Shown here piece by piece: positions 53,508 to 63,158 of a stretch of DNA of 64,000 nt. The position numbers and the translations under genes are program-made. Each line of letters begins with the position of its first letter. The first letter of the stretch is position 1. The notes beneath the pieces are model-generated. The model did no database searches. It was given only the letters and a program-made list of their open reading frames with translations, and was not told where the DNA came from. The stretch lies in the NCBI GenBank assembly GCA_001936135.1, contig CP012820.1:434001-498000 (forward strand), given 5' to 3'. Source of the DNA: Saccharomycopsis fibuligera x Saccharomycopsis cf. fibuligera. Lineage: Eukaryota > Ascomycota > Saccharomycetes > Ascoideales > Saccharomycopsidaceae.

Positions 53508-56500
53508 TTACTCTTCCTGGCCTTCAGCGACTTCCTCGACACTTGGACAAGTACACAACAAGTTCATGTCTCCGTAAGTATCATCCACTCTACACACAGT
53601 TGGCCATGATTTTGCCTGCTTAAGATGAGCCAACGGGTAGCCAGCGAGTTCTCTATCATATCCTCTTTCTTCAAAATCTTTGGAACTGATCAAGTCCTGT
53701 AGTGAATGTGGTGCATAACTCAACACATTGCCCCATGGTTCACCGGCGATTTTAGCATCGATTTCCTTTCTAATACTGATCAACGAATCGACAAAGCGGT
53801 CCAATTCGGCTAAGTTTTCAGATTCTGTAGGTTCAACCATCAAGGTATTAGCCACTGGGAAAGACATGGTTGGTCCATGGAATCCGTAGTCCTGCAATCT
53901 CTTAGCAACATCGATGGCTTCAACTCCAAGTGGCTTGAATCCTCTTAAGTCGATGATAAATTCATGGCCGCAATGCGTCATTCCAGTTTTTTCGTTGATA
54001 AACATAATATCGTAGTGATCTTGTAAACGGCGCATCATGTAGTTAGCATTCAACATGGCAATAACTGAGGAGTATGGTAATCCTGTTGCCCCCATGAGCT
54101 TAATGTAAGCATATGAAATTGGCAAAATCGAAGCAGAACCATAAGGTGCAGAAGAAACTGGGTGAATACCTGAATCGCTAGTAGCATTAGTTTTGACTAC
54201 TGGGTGATCAGGTAAAAATTTTACTAAATGTTGTTTAACGCAAATCGGCCCCACCCCAGGTCCACCACCGCCATGAGGAATACTAAAAGTTTTGTGTAAA
54301 TTCAAATGACACACATCAGCGCCCAAATCGCCCGGTGAGGTTAACCCGACTTGAGCATTCATGTTGGCTCCATCCAAATAAACTTGTCCACCGTGTTTGT
54401 GAACAATATCAATAGCGGTACGTACGCCCGGTTCGAAAAGACCATAGGTGGATGGATAAGTAATCATCACTGCTGCTAAATTATCAGCATGTTTCTTGGC
54501 TTTTGATTCCAAGTCCTCTAAATTCAATGAACCATCGAAGTTACACTTCACTGGCACAACTTTCAAGCCAGCCATGGTGGCGCTAGCTGGGTTTGTACCG
54601 TGGGCACTAACTGGAATCAAACAAATATCACGTTGTTGTTGACCAGTGCTTTCCAAATATGATTTGATAATGGTGAGACCAGTGAATTCACCTTGAGCAC
54701 CAGAGTTTGGCATAATTGTGGTGCCGTCGAATCCAGTGATATCAGCCAAATCCTTTTCCAACTCGGTAATAAGCTCAGTATAGCCCTCAGCTTGATCTTT
54801 TGGTGCAAATGGATGCAAATTGGCAAACTCGGGCCAGGACACCGGGATCATTTCGACTGCGCTGTTTAATTTCATGGTACACGAACCCAAAGTAATCATT
54901 GAATCAGCAAGTGACAAGTCTTTGTTTTGCAAGTTGTGTAAGTATCTCATCATTGATGTTTCGGAATGGTATTTATTGAAAACTTCATTGGTCAAGTATG
55001 GATATTGAGCTTCATCTCTTTTTAAAGAAGCGTCAACTTCTGCGGCTGAAAAAGCACTAAAAAGTGCATCATTGGTGGTATCTCTTCCGGTGAATAACTT
55101 GATCAAATTGGCCAAATCAGCTTCTTTAACAGTTTCATCAAGAGAAACAGACACAGTAGCATCATCGACTTTGAATAAATTAATACCGTATTCTTTAACT
55201 GCGGTGACTAATATCTCATCAGCATTACTTTCAGCCAACTTAATGGTCAATGTATCAAACCAAGTAGCATTGACAATGTCGTGCTGGGAGTTTTCTTTGA
55301 TGTATTTGGCCAAAACACTAGTGAGTTTGAACACCCTAGTGGCAATTTTTTTCAACCCCTTTGGACCATGATAGACTGCATAATTGGCGGCCATATTAGC
55401 CAAAAGTGCTTGAGCGGTACAAATGTTGGAAGTAGCTTTTTCTCTCTTGATGTGTTGTTCTCTGGTCTGCAACGCCAATCTGTAGGCACGGTTTCCCAAT
55501 CTATCTTTAGAAATACCAACAATTCTGCCTGGAATTTTTCTATTCAATTGTTCAATAACTGATAAGAAGCCAGCGTGAGGTCCACCGTAACCTAATGGCA
55601 CACCAAATCTTTGAGACGAACCTAAAGCGATATCAGCACTGAATGCGCTTGGAGGCTTGATGACAGTCAAGGCAAGCAAATCAGTAGCCACTGCAAAAAG
55701 ACCTTTTTCTTTGTGGATCAAGTCGCTCAAGTCTTGGAACTTGGTGTAAAGCTCACCATTACTAGCCGGGTACTGAGCCAAAATACCACACACAGATTTG
55801 ATTTCCTTCTTTAATATTTCAACGGCGTTAGGATCTGTGGTCAAATCAAGCACTTTCAAGTCAAGGTTCAAGCTTTTGGCTCTGGACTTCAAGACTGCAA
55901 GGGTCTGCGGGTGGATGTTGGAATCCACGACATAGGTGGGCTTCTTCTTCTTGGTGAAGTTGTACGACAAGATCATTGCCTCGGCGGCCGCGGTTCCTTC
56001 ATCTAGCAACGAAGCATTGGCCACAGGTAACCCAGTGAGATCGGCAATGACAGTTTGGTAATTCAAAAGCGACTCTAATCTACCCTGGGAAATTTCTGGC
56101 TGATATGGAGTATACGAGGTGTACCATTCAGGAGCTTCGAACAAGTTTCTTTGGACCACTGGCGGAACAATGGTACCATAGTAGCCCTTGCCTATGTACG
56201 ACTTGAGAATCTTGTTCTTGGAGCCAATTGCTTTCAAGTGGTTCAACAATTCAGATTCGGAGTAGCCGTCCCGTGGCTGTATCTGCAACGGGCGCTTAAC
56301 GAGAATATTTTCCGGGACCACGGCTTTGATAAAGTCATCCAAGTCCCTGTACCCAAGTGTCTTTAGCTGATAAGCGACTTCCTTTTCGTTAGGGCCCAAG
56401 TGGCGGCGCTGGAAAGTGTCTAACGGTCTTAAGCTGCGCAATGCGTCATTGGAATTGTAGATTCGAGCAAAGTTGGCAGACGAGACGTCCGCGATGCTGG

Positions 56501-56642
56501 CAGATGAGTTAAATCTAACAGAATCAGCCGAGCGGGGAGCAATAGCCGTAGCTCTTACGGCGGATCTGGCAGTCAATCTCAAAGCGCCGGCATTAAGCGC
56601 CAGAGTGGATCTGATCAATCCGCGGGCGTGAGCTCTCAACAT
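53508..56642 (-). CDS. GCV2: Glycine decarboxylase P protein, mitochondrial
   Basis: 1044 residues (S. cerevisiae Gcv2 is 1034). The PLP-dependent P subunit of the mitochondrial glycine cleavage complex, which decarboxylates glycine and passes aminomethyl to the lipoyl H protein. An Arg/Ala/Ser-rich presequence of about 60 residues precedes the mature start. The PLP lysine is Lys784 in [16 protein letters not shown]. Upstream landmarks are FQRRHLGP (near 80) and LGSCTMKLN (about 590). The fused N- and C-terminal halves typical of eukaryotic P protein are intact. Only one CTG codon was found (56603-56601), in the presequence. In yeasts the gene is usually induced by glycine and one-carbon need; no specific site was identified. 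Confidence 0.97.
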   Translation of the reverse strand: MLRAHARGLIRSTLALNAGALRLTARSAVRATAIAPRSADSVRFNSSASIADVSSANFARIYNSNDALRSLRPLDTFQRRHLGPNEKEVAYQLKTLGYRDLDDFIKAVVPENILVKRPLQIQPRDGYSESELLNHLKAIGSKNKILKSYIGKGYYGTIVPPVVQRNLFEAPEWYTSYTPYQPEISQGRLESLLNYQTVIADLTGLPVANASLLDEGTAAAEAMILSYNFTKKKKPTYVVDSNIHPQTLAVLKSRAKSLNLDLKVLDLTTDPNAVEILKKEIKSVCGILAQYPASNGELYTKFQDLSDLIHKEKGLFAVATDLLALTVIKPPSAFSADIALGSSQRFGVPLGYGGPHAGFLSVIEQLNRKIPGRIVGISKDRLGNRAYRLALQTREQHIKREKATSNICTAQALLANMAANYAVYHGPKGLKKIATRVFKLTSVLAKYIKENSQHDIVNATWFDTLTIKLAESNADEILVTAVKEYGINLFKVDDATVSVSLDETVKEADLANLIKLFTGRDTTNDALFSAFSAAEVDASLKRDEAQYPYLTNEVFNKYHSETSMMRYLHNLQNKDLSLADSMITLGSCTMKLNSAVEMIPVSWPEFANLHPFAPKDQAEGYTELITELEKDLADITGFDGTTIMPNSGAQGEFTGLTIIKSYLESTGQQQRDICLIPVSAHGTNPASATMAGLKVVPVKCNFDGSLNLEDLESKAKKHADNLAAVMITYPSTYGLFEPGVRTAIDIVHKHGGQVYLDGANMNAQVGLTSPGDLGADVCHLNLHKTFSIPHGGGGPGVGPICVKQHLVKFLPDHPVVKTNATSDSGIHPVSSAPYGSASILPISYAYIKLMGATGLPYSSVIAMLNANYMMRRLQDHYDIMFINEKTGMTHCGHEFIIDLRGFKPLGVEAIDVAKRLQDYGFHGPTMSFPVANTLMVEPTESENLAELDRFVDSLISIRKEIDAKIAGEPWGNVLSYAPHSLQDLISSKDFEERGYDRELAGYPLAHLKQAKSWPTVCRVDDTYGDMNLLCTCPSVEEVAEGQEE

Positions 56643-57359
56643 GGTGGTGGGATGGAGATGTATGCAGCAGCAGCAAGGGAGAAAAAGTGTGGAGTGAGCC
56701 CGACCAAAGCAAGAGAGGCAGCGATGAGTAGCAAGACAAGAAAAAGAAGAAAGCGGTTGGATAAAGGATAACTAAACTAGGAAAGAAGTAGAAGAAAAAG
56801 AAAGATTGCTTAGAGGAAAGGGAGTGAAAAATTAAAGTATAAAAATCATCGAGACTAAAATTTTTCAGTGGAATGGGACATAACTGATACGCCAGTTGGG
56901 TTATCACTCGCCCTGTTATTAGTTAGCGCAGAGGCCCCATCGCATCGCTTATTATTATGGTGATTGTTAGTGCTAAGTACTAGCTGGGTACTGCACAGTA
57001 TGCTGCGTAACGTGCTTTGGCTATCAGCGCCTGTTTTCTCCGTGGCCAGAGTCACAAAAGTTACAAAACATATTTTGACTCGGGTTTTTTCACGTGGCTT
57101 TATTGTTTTTGTGACTCGGCCGTATTTCCGAGTCAGATTTGTGCCCTAACCCCGGTGGAGGTGACCACGGCCAATCAATATCTCTACGACCGATAGTCAA
57201 TTACCTAAAAAACGCTGCTACAAGATGTACAACTTTCGAAGCCCATAGCTGTAGTTTCTGGCTTTGGTTGCCCGACGTCGCCATTGCTCTTGACATTAAA
57301 TTTTTTCATGCTCATAAAAATACAAGCTGCTGCCGTTGGTGTTAGCCGCGTGGTCTTCC

Positions 57360-57381
57360 ATCGATCGATCGATCGATCGAT
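57360..57381. repeat. GATC/ATCG tetranucleotide repeat
   Basis: About five tandem ATCG units, self-complementary at every register. Confidence 0.9.
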
Positions 57382-58359
57382 AAAATCCCGAGGTAACGTG
57401 CATATCCTTTGCTCCAGATTCTTTTTTTTTTTTTCTTTTTTTAACTCATATGTGATTATGACTGATTGTGGTATGCTTTGTATGCACTGGTTTTGATAGG
57501 TGGAGTCCTGTTGCCTCGTGGGGGTCTTTGAAAGAGCCAGGCAATGCTGGTCTTCTCGCCGAAAGCGCACTGGCAGTACTCTGTGCTACGTCCCTGTTCT
57601 CCCCTGTCCAGTCTCCTAGCACAAACATATCCGTTTTACAACTCTGTGTCATTCAAGTCTGGCCCCTTAAACATTCTAGCAATAGGAAAAAAAATACAGT
57701 AGCAGTTGCGCCGTTTATGTCCCAACAGTGAGGGCTCCTTTCACATGTATGTCAACTTTTGTTGAGTGCTGTGTTCTGCAAAGCGATAAGAAACTGACCC
57801 ACTGAACCGACCCACACCTCTGGTGCTGCTCCCAAGAGAGCCTGGTTCATAACCTGCTTCCCAATTTTCACGATATTTCAACATCTCTGTCATCTGCTTT
57901 TAGTACTCATTTTCGAGAGACGGCTGTCCATCGTGCTATACGCTGGAGGTTGGTAATGCGGTGTTGTAGAGGAATCAACAAGTCAGCTTCCATAGTTTTC
58001 GTAACCTCGCCGAAGCGCCAGTGTTGCAAGAAAATATACACCATGCCAAAGATTAACGTTTATATACCTGTAAATTCAGTACTAGATAACAGTATGTGAA
58101 CCACAGTCTCATGATGATTATGAGGCGTTGCTTGTGTTTGAAACTGGTACTGAAATTTTCCCTCGAAAAAATTATTGTTTTTATTTCCCATTGCGTGCAT
58201 TAAAATTGGTGCTCTTCCTTTGCGGTATGCTCACGAAAGGGCTGAAAAATTATTGGATAATGTTTTATTGTGCCAACTAGGTACGTCTGGTTGTCATCTC
58301 CTCACTTTGAGCTCTAGGGCGCTACTCGAGAAGCAGGCGTGTGCAAGGGGGCGCTTGAT

Positions 58360-58360
<1 letters not shown>

Positions 58361-58399
<39 letters not shown>
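58361..58399. repeat. A39 homopolymer
   Basis: Same length class as the A39 at 39077 and the 32-36 base runs elsewhere in the window. Confidence 0.95.
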
Positions 58400-58402
<3 letters not shown>

Positions 58403-59064
58403 TCTATTGGTTTGTCGGTAACGTCCTCAAATTGCTTATGTCTTATGTGACAGATCTTCAGAAAACCACATACATTTCTCACCTTGGAATTTTTACTTTT
58501 CGACTCCGAGGTGGAATGTGTGGATATTCTGAAGTCGAAGACTTCTTTGGGAATAAACAATTTTAAACCCAGACTGATCAGGAATGGGGACATATTAAAG
58601 AAAATGTGTGGGATAATTAGGTGTTGTATAATGATACAACTAGATGGATGCAGTATGAAAATTGAGTTCTAGAACAACAGATCGAGAGATACAGTCACGC
58701 AATGATCTAATCCAGAATCTTCGATGAGGTTGCAGAACGCATATTTACTTCTACGTGAGGCTCAATGCTAATATGCTACCAGTTTGATTGTTATTTATAT
58801 AACGTTTCAACCCAATATTGTTATATAGTTATTATATTTCAGAAAAGAGGTCTCTAGAGATAGGAAAAGAGACATATAAGGAATTTTAGAATAAAAACAA
58901 GTATCTTAGGATAGACAAGCATCCCTATGGTTAGAAATAGTATAAGAACGAGGAAGATTACGGAGTTAACGACTGGACAGAAAATATTTATCCAATAAGA
59001 ACCCGTGGTTCGGAGCTTAGACAGTTGTTACCACATACCCCTTTTTCTCAATTATGCTAAAAAA

Positions 59065-59181
59065 GGACGTGTGGCCGAGTGGTCTAAGGCGCTCGACTCA
59101 AGAAACTACGGTCTCTTGCAGCTAAAACAGCTGAGCAATCGAGTCTCGAAAGAGGCATGAGTTCGAACCTCATCGCGTCCA
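59065..59181 (+). tRNA. tRNA-Leu(CAA) with intron
   Basis: The acceptor stem GGACGTG (59065-59071) pairs with CGCGTCC (59174-59180), with one T-G pair, and A73 is 59181, the leucine discriminator. The D-arm region has GGCCGAGTGGTCTAAGGC. The anticodon stem CTCGA/TCGAG encloses loop CTCAAGA with anticodon CAA at 59099-59101. A 35-nt intron (59103-59137), in the usual place after position 37, contains CTCTTG that can pair with the anticodon. A class II variable arm (TCTC-GAAA-GAGG) and T-arm ATGAG-TTCGAAC-CTCAT follow. A T6 Pol III terminator lies at 59182-59187. It reads TTG, the main leucine codon in this window's genes. Confidence 0.96.
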
Positions 59182-59187
59182 TTTTTT
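59182..59187 (+). terminator. Pol III T6 terminator of tRNA-Leu
   Basis: Six T residues directly after the discriminator base. Confidence 0.9.
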
Positions 59188-59386
59188 GACGTTTTCTCCT
59201 TGCTGTTTTTGGTAAAAGTCTCCAGTCTCTTTTTTTTCAACTTTTTGTTTGGATTAGAAGCAGAACTTTTATTTGTATACATGGACTAGTAACACATAGA
59301 ACCCATGCTACTGCTCAATTGACTTATAGTATTTTAACGTTCAGATTGCAAGAAAATATTTTAAATTTGGAAAAATAATATAAATT

Positions 59387-60886
59387 ATGCCTGAAGTAGG
59401 CGAGGTTGCTCACGCTGTCGCCAAACTAAAGCGAAACTTGATTGGCCATACCATCAAAAGCGCCTCTTTTCTTCATGATGATAAAATATTCAGCGGTCTT
59501 AAAGCTGAACAGTCAAGCAAGCCATTACCGAAAAGTTCGCAATCAGCAAACCAATACCAACCAGAGCTCAAGTTTGTCAGTTCCAAAGAAATTGAAGATA
59601 GCCTTATTAACAAAAAGATTGTTAATGTGGGAAGACACGGGAAATATTTCTGGATACGAACCGAGCCAGATGACAGTGCCGTTCCCGACGCCATGAGGAA
59701 AAGTAAGCATCCTAATGGCCTTATTATTTTGTTGCATTTTGGCATGACTGGCTGGATTAAATTAAAGGGGGTATATTCTCATTTTATACAGATGGAGAGT
59801 GGCGGGTATAAGAAAGTGTTTAAATTGCTAGGCGCAAATGAAGACGGTAGTGAATTATCAAAAGAGGAAGCAGAACACAAGGAACAAGATGAAAAGACAA
59901 AAATAGAAAATCCGGATGAGGACAATGTGGTAGATGCTGGTGCTGGGGCTAATGCTTCTCAAGATGGCGAAGACTGGCCTCCAAGATTCCATAAGTTTTT
60001 GCTATCATTAACGGACACCAATATTAATGAAAATAGCGGCCAAAAACGAGAGAAACTTATTGATTTGGGATTTGTAGATCCTAGAAGGTTAGGGAAGGTA
60101 AGGTTTTATGAGCTGACACCACGGCTCAGTACTGATGAAGATTTACTCCAAAATATCGAACAATTGGCTAAACTTGGACCAGATTATTCCAAACCAAATT
60201 CCTTAAATGCTCAAATCAAAAAAGAAGACCAAGTTGTTAGTAAGGACCAATTTGTGTTTGGTGATCCTGATCCACACGACCATGGAAAACACATTCTTTC
60301 CCTAAGCGAATTCAAGCACTTATTCCATTCAAAGCCAAATTTAACGATTAAACCGTTTTTGCTCAAGCAAGAAGTTTTTGCTGGAATTGGTAACTGGATG
60401 GCAGATGAGATCTTGTACCAGGCTCATATATATCCAGAAGAAGTACTTGGTGCGCTAGATGACAATGATGTAGAAAGATTGTACGGTAAAGTAATAGAGA
60501 TCTCGAAGGTAGCGGTTCAGCTCGAGGCTGAAGTAGCAAAATTTCCTAAAAACTGGCTCATGTTGTACAGATGGGGCAAAAAGGAGAAGAAAACTTACGA
60601 GGGCCATGAGGTGAAATTTGTTACTGTCGGAGGGAGAACTAGTTGTTATGTTCCTAGTGTACAACCAAAAAGGTCAAATAAGGGAAAATCAAAAACAATG
60701 ACATCTAATTCGAAGCCCAAGGCTGGTATAAAGAGAAAAACAAAGAATCAAGAAAAAGAATTAGAGGATAATTACGATGTGAAGGATGAGGATGGAAAGG
60801 AAAAAAAGCCGTCCGTTAAAGATAGCAATGAATCCCGACCAATAATTCGTAGATCAACAAGAAAAAGAACAAAAACCAAGGAATGA
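59387..60886 (+). CDS. FPG1: Fpg/MutM-type DNA glycosylase
   Basis: 499 residues. A bifunctional base-excision repair glycosylase/AP lyase of the Fpg/Nei family for oxidised purines. The catalytic Pro2-Glu3 is present in MPEVGEVAHAV, and the beta-clamp lysine lies in the GRHGKYFW strand (about 82-89). The helix-two-turn-helix is FAGIGNWMADEILYQAHIYPEE (about 331-352). As in plant and fungal relatives, the bacterial C-terminal zinc finger is absent; GGRTSCYVPSVQ takes its place. The protein is longer than bacterial Fpg (about 270) because of an acidic internal insert (about 150-205) and a Lys/Glu/Arg-rich tail (about 430-499) that probably carries nuclear-localisation signals. S. cerevisiae lacks this gene; C. 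albicans has it. It starts 200 bp after the tRNA. Confidence 0.93.
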   Translation: MPEVGEVAHAVAKLKRNLIGHTIKSASFLHDDKIFSGLKAEQSSKPLPKSSQSANQYQPELKFVSSKEIEDSLINKKIVNVGRHGKYFWIRTEPDDSAVPDAMRKSKHPNGLIILLHFGMTGWIKLKGVYSHFIQMESGGYKKVFKLLGANEDGSELSKEEAEHKEQDEKTKIENPDEDNVVDAGAGANASQDGEDWPPRFHKFLLSLTDTNINENSGQKREKLIDLGFVDPRRLGKVRFYELTPRLSTDEDLLQNIEQLAKLGPDYSKPNSLNAQIKKEDQVVSKDQFVFGDPDPHDHGKHILSLSEFKHLFHSKPNLTIKPFLLKQEVFAGIGNWMADEILYQAHIYPEEVLGALDDNDVERLYGKVIEISKVAVQLEAEVAKFPKNWLMLYRWGKKEKKTYEGHEVKFVTVGGRTSCYVPSVQPKRSNKGKSKTMTSNSKPKAGIKRKTKNQEKELEDNYDVKDEDGKEKKPSVKDSNESRPIIRRSTRKRTKTKE

Positions 60887-61198
60887 TTGAAATAATATGT
60901 CTTCCAGCTTATAACATTGTTCATGTTTACTGTAAAATATTTCCTTATAAATGTCATGTTAAAAGTGCAGTTTATGAGAGAGCGTATAGTATGTAATATC
61001 AATATTTTTCTAAAGCAAAGCACAAGCACAATTAACTATTTTATTTTTCTGCATTCAAAATAAGTTGCCTCCATATTATTAGGTAATGAGCAGAAGTATT
61101 CAAACTTTTGCATCTGTTTGAACAATTGAACAGCTTCGTATTGCAATTTTAAGCATCTTGATAGCGTAAAGTTAGTAAATAGAAGAACTTCTTTAAGC
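60887..61198. other. Short convergent spacer
   Basis: 312 bp between the convergent stops of the Fpg gene and the small two-exon gene. AT-rich; nothing is recognised. Confidence 0.6.
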
Positions 61199-61655
61199 TT
61201 AAAAAATAAGTGTTGAGTACTTGTTCAACTTCTCATATTTATAATACTCACGTTTTGCCCCCGTTTTCTTTTCCTCTACAGATGATACTTTGTTCTTCAC
61301 CTTTTTGACTATTTTATGATTCATATTAGTAATTCCGTTTTCTTCTAATTGAAATTGTGGTTTTAGCCTATGAACTGAATGAAAAGAAAAATAGATAAAT
61401 GTTATAAGCGATTAACACATACCCATCAATTATATAAAGAGCGTGAGGACTTTCATCAATAAACTCTTTTATAGTCCTAGCCTTTTCCACAGGAACATTA
61501 TTGACAAGTTGTCCATCTATTTGATTCATTGTGTTGTTCAATTGTTGTGCTCCTTCCGGGGAAATTGGAGTTGGTGAAACACTTGGTGCTTGCACTTTAG
61601 GGCTGTTACCAGTAGTAGTGGTAGAAGAATTTCCGGAGCTAAATGGATTCCACAT
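61199..61655 (-). CDS. Small two-exon protein of unknown function
   Basis: Exon 1 is 61655-61423 and exon 2 is 61367-61199, joined to 133 residues. The 55-nt intron has donor GTATGT and acceptor CATAG, but no perfect TACTAAC; TTATAAC (about 61401-61407) is the nearest match. Splicing joins YIIDG to LKPQFQLEENG and opens a clean frame to the stop, whereas read-through adds a hydrophobic tail and stops at once. The N-terminus MWNPFSSG plus a Ser/Thr/Pro-rich stretch is followed by a compact EKARTIKEFIDESPHALYII segment and a strongly basic end (KKVKNKVSS, REYYKYEKLNKY). I do not recognise the family. The basic, Tyr-rich end would suit nucleic-acid or organellar binding, but no function is assigned. 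Confidence 0.65.
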
Positions 61656-63158
61656 TGTTGCTTGATGCTGATAACCTATATTTTTGACGAAAATTTGACT
61701 ATTAAAAGAATTTCTTTTTGTGTTAGGTTTATAGAAAAATATTAGTTAAATTTTTATAATTGAAATATTGATAACGAAGCACGTAATTGACGTGTAAATA
61801 TTGTTACTTACTCTACCGGTAAGAAACACTGTTAAGCACTGCTGCTATTTTTCGACGTATGTCAGTTTATCGCTGATTTTCCTGGAGTAAAAAAATAGCA
61901 AACCAGTCTTACCCGTGTTTTTTTGGCCGACCAAGTGCGCATCAAACTACTTTTACTATGTGTCAATATGCATGTCTTGATTTGTTAGTATTTAGCTCTC
62001 TGAACATGCAGCAAGAAGGATTTAATAGTTTTTCGAAATTATGAGTGAATAAAACTTTAAGATATTGTGCTTGAATGCCAGTAAGCCGATAGAGAACAGA
62101 AAGTGCTAGATATGGTACATATGCCATTATTTTTCGAGATGTACTTTGCTCTGGAACAGCCAACTAACTTCATAACCAATGTCAAGGATACCGCTGTTAC
62201 TAAACTCAAGCTTCGGTTAATTTTTACAACTCTAGCTGGTCATCGGCCATCTTATTCATTAAACAAAACATTTTTAAACTCAATCTTAAGGATCTTAAGG
62301 GAGAATTTTGTACGTTGAGTTAAAAAATGTGTGTTTCCGGTTCATTTATACTTCATTCTTGAGTCTTCATTCTTCATCTTTTTTACCTTCACTAACGAGG
62401 TCCCTTCTCCCAACAGGTAATGGGCGCCAGAAAAAAAAAAAAGCTTATATATATAACACGAATCAAAGCATTATTAAAGTAGAAGGGAAACTCAAAAAAA
62501 GTTTCTAATTTAGACCCCATAACTATCAAACCGAGTGAGAATTACTTTCTTGTTATGTCAAATTTACGCATAACAAAAGCCAAATAATAGCTCCTAGTTT
62601 ACATCAGACTGCTTCAGCATACTTTGATTTGAATAAAAGGGATTTTAACAGAAAACAAAATAATAATGATAATAATGTTCGGTTTTTATATGCATAATGT
62701 TGAAGTTTAAGACAAAGATATGTACTTCCGGTTCTCGAGTAAATATCAATAATGAAGTGACGTTTGTACTCAAATGTATGGGTGCTCTTAAGGCAAACTT
62801 TAAGCGCGGTTCGCAAGTAACAATAATTGCAGTACAACTTTCTAGCTAAAAAAAGATATTGCTTAGCAATGGTGCAAGCAGAAGATAAAAAAGATAAAAT
62901 TAAGTTAACCAACAAATTACTGATATTGTAAAATTGTAAACCAATTAAAAAGTATATTAAAATGCACAAATATTACTGGAAAAAACTAAAAATTAAATAT
63001 TAGAGAAGCAGAAAGAGATAAATAACATTAAATAAAAAAATTCAAATCATGTGCAAATAAAAAACAACAACAAAAACAACAACAAAAACAACAACAAAAA
63101 CAACAACAAAAACAATGGGAAACAAGCAAGAAAATGATATATGCACCTTTTTCAGAAA
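61656..63158. other. Spacer upstream of the small gene
   Basis: 1.5 kb, AT-rich. It lies between the start of the small two-exon gene and the stop of the transporter, both on the minus strand. It ends in a AAAAACAACAAC repeat (63060-63116) in the transporter's 3' flank. Frames are short; no gene is supported. Confidence 0.55.
63060..63116. repeat. 12-bp AAAAACAACAAC tandem repeat
   Basis: About 4.7 near-perfect copies, 43 bp past the stop codon of the transporter gene. Confidence 0.9.

Larger units (their letters stand above)
56643..59064. other. Region between GCV2 and the tRNA gene
   Basis: 2.4 kb. The GCV2-proximal 250 bp are purine-rich. An AAAATTTTTC motif (about 56857), a GATC-type microsatellite (57360-57381) and an A39 run (58361-58399) are present. 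From about 56,880 to 57,900 the DNA is GC-richer. Frames are short and unconvincing. No protein gene is seen. Confidence 0.55.
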
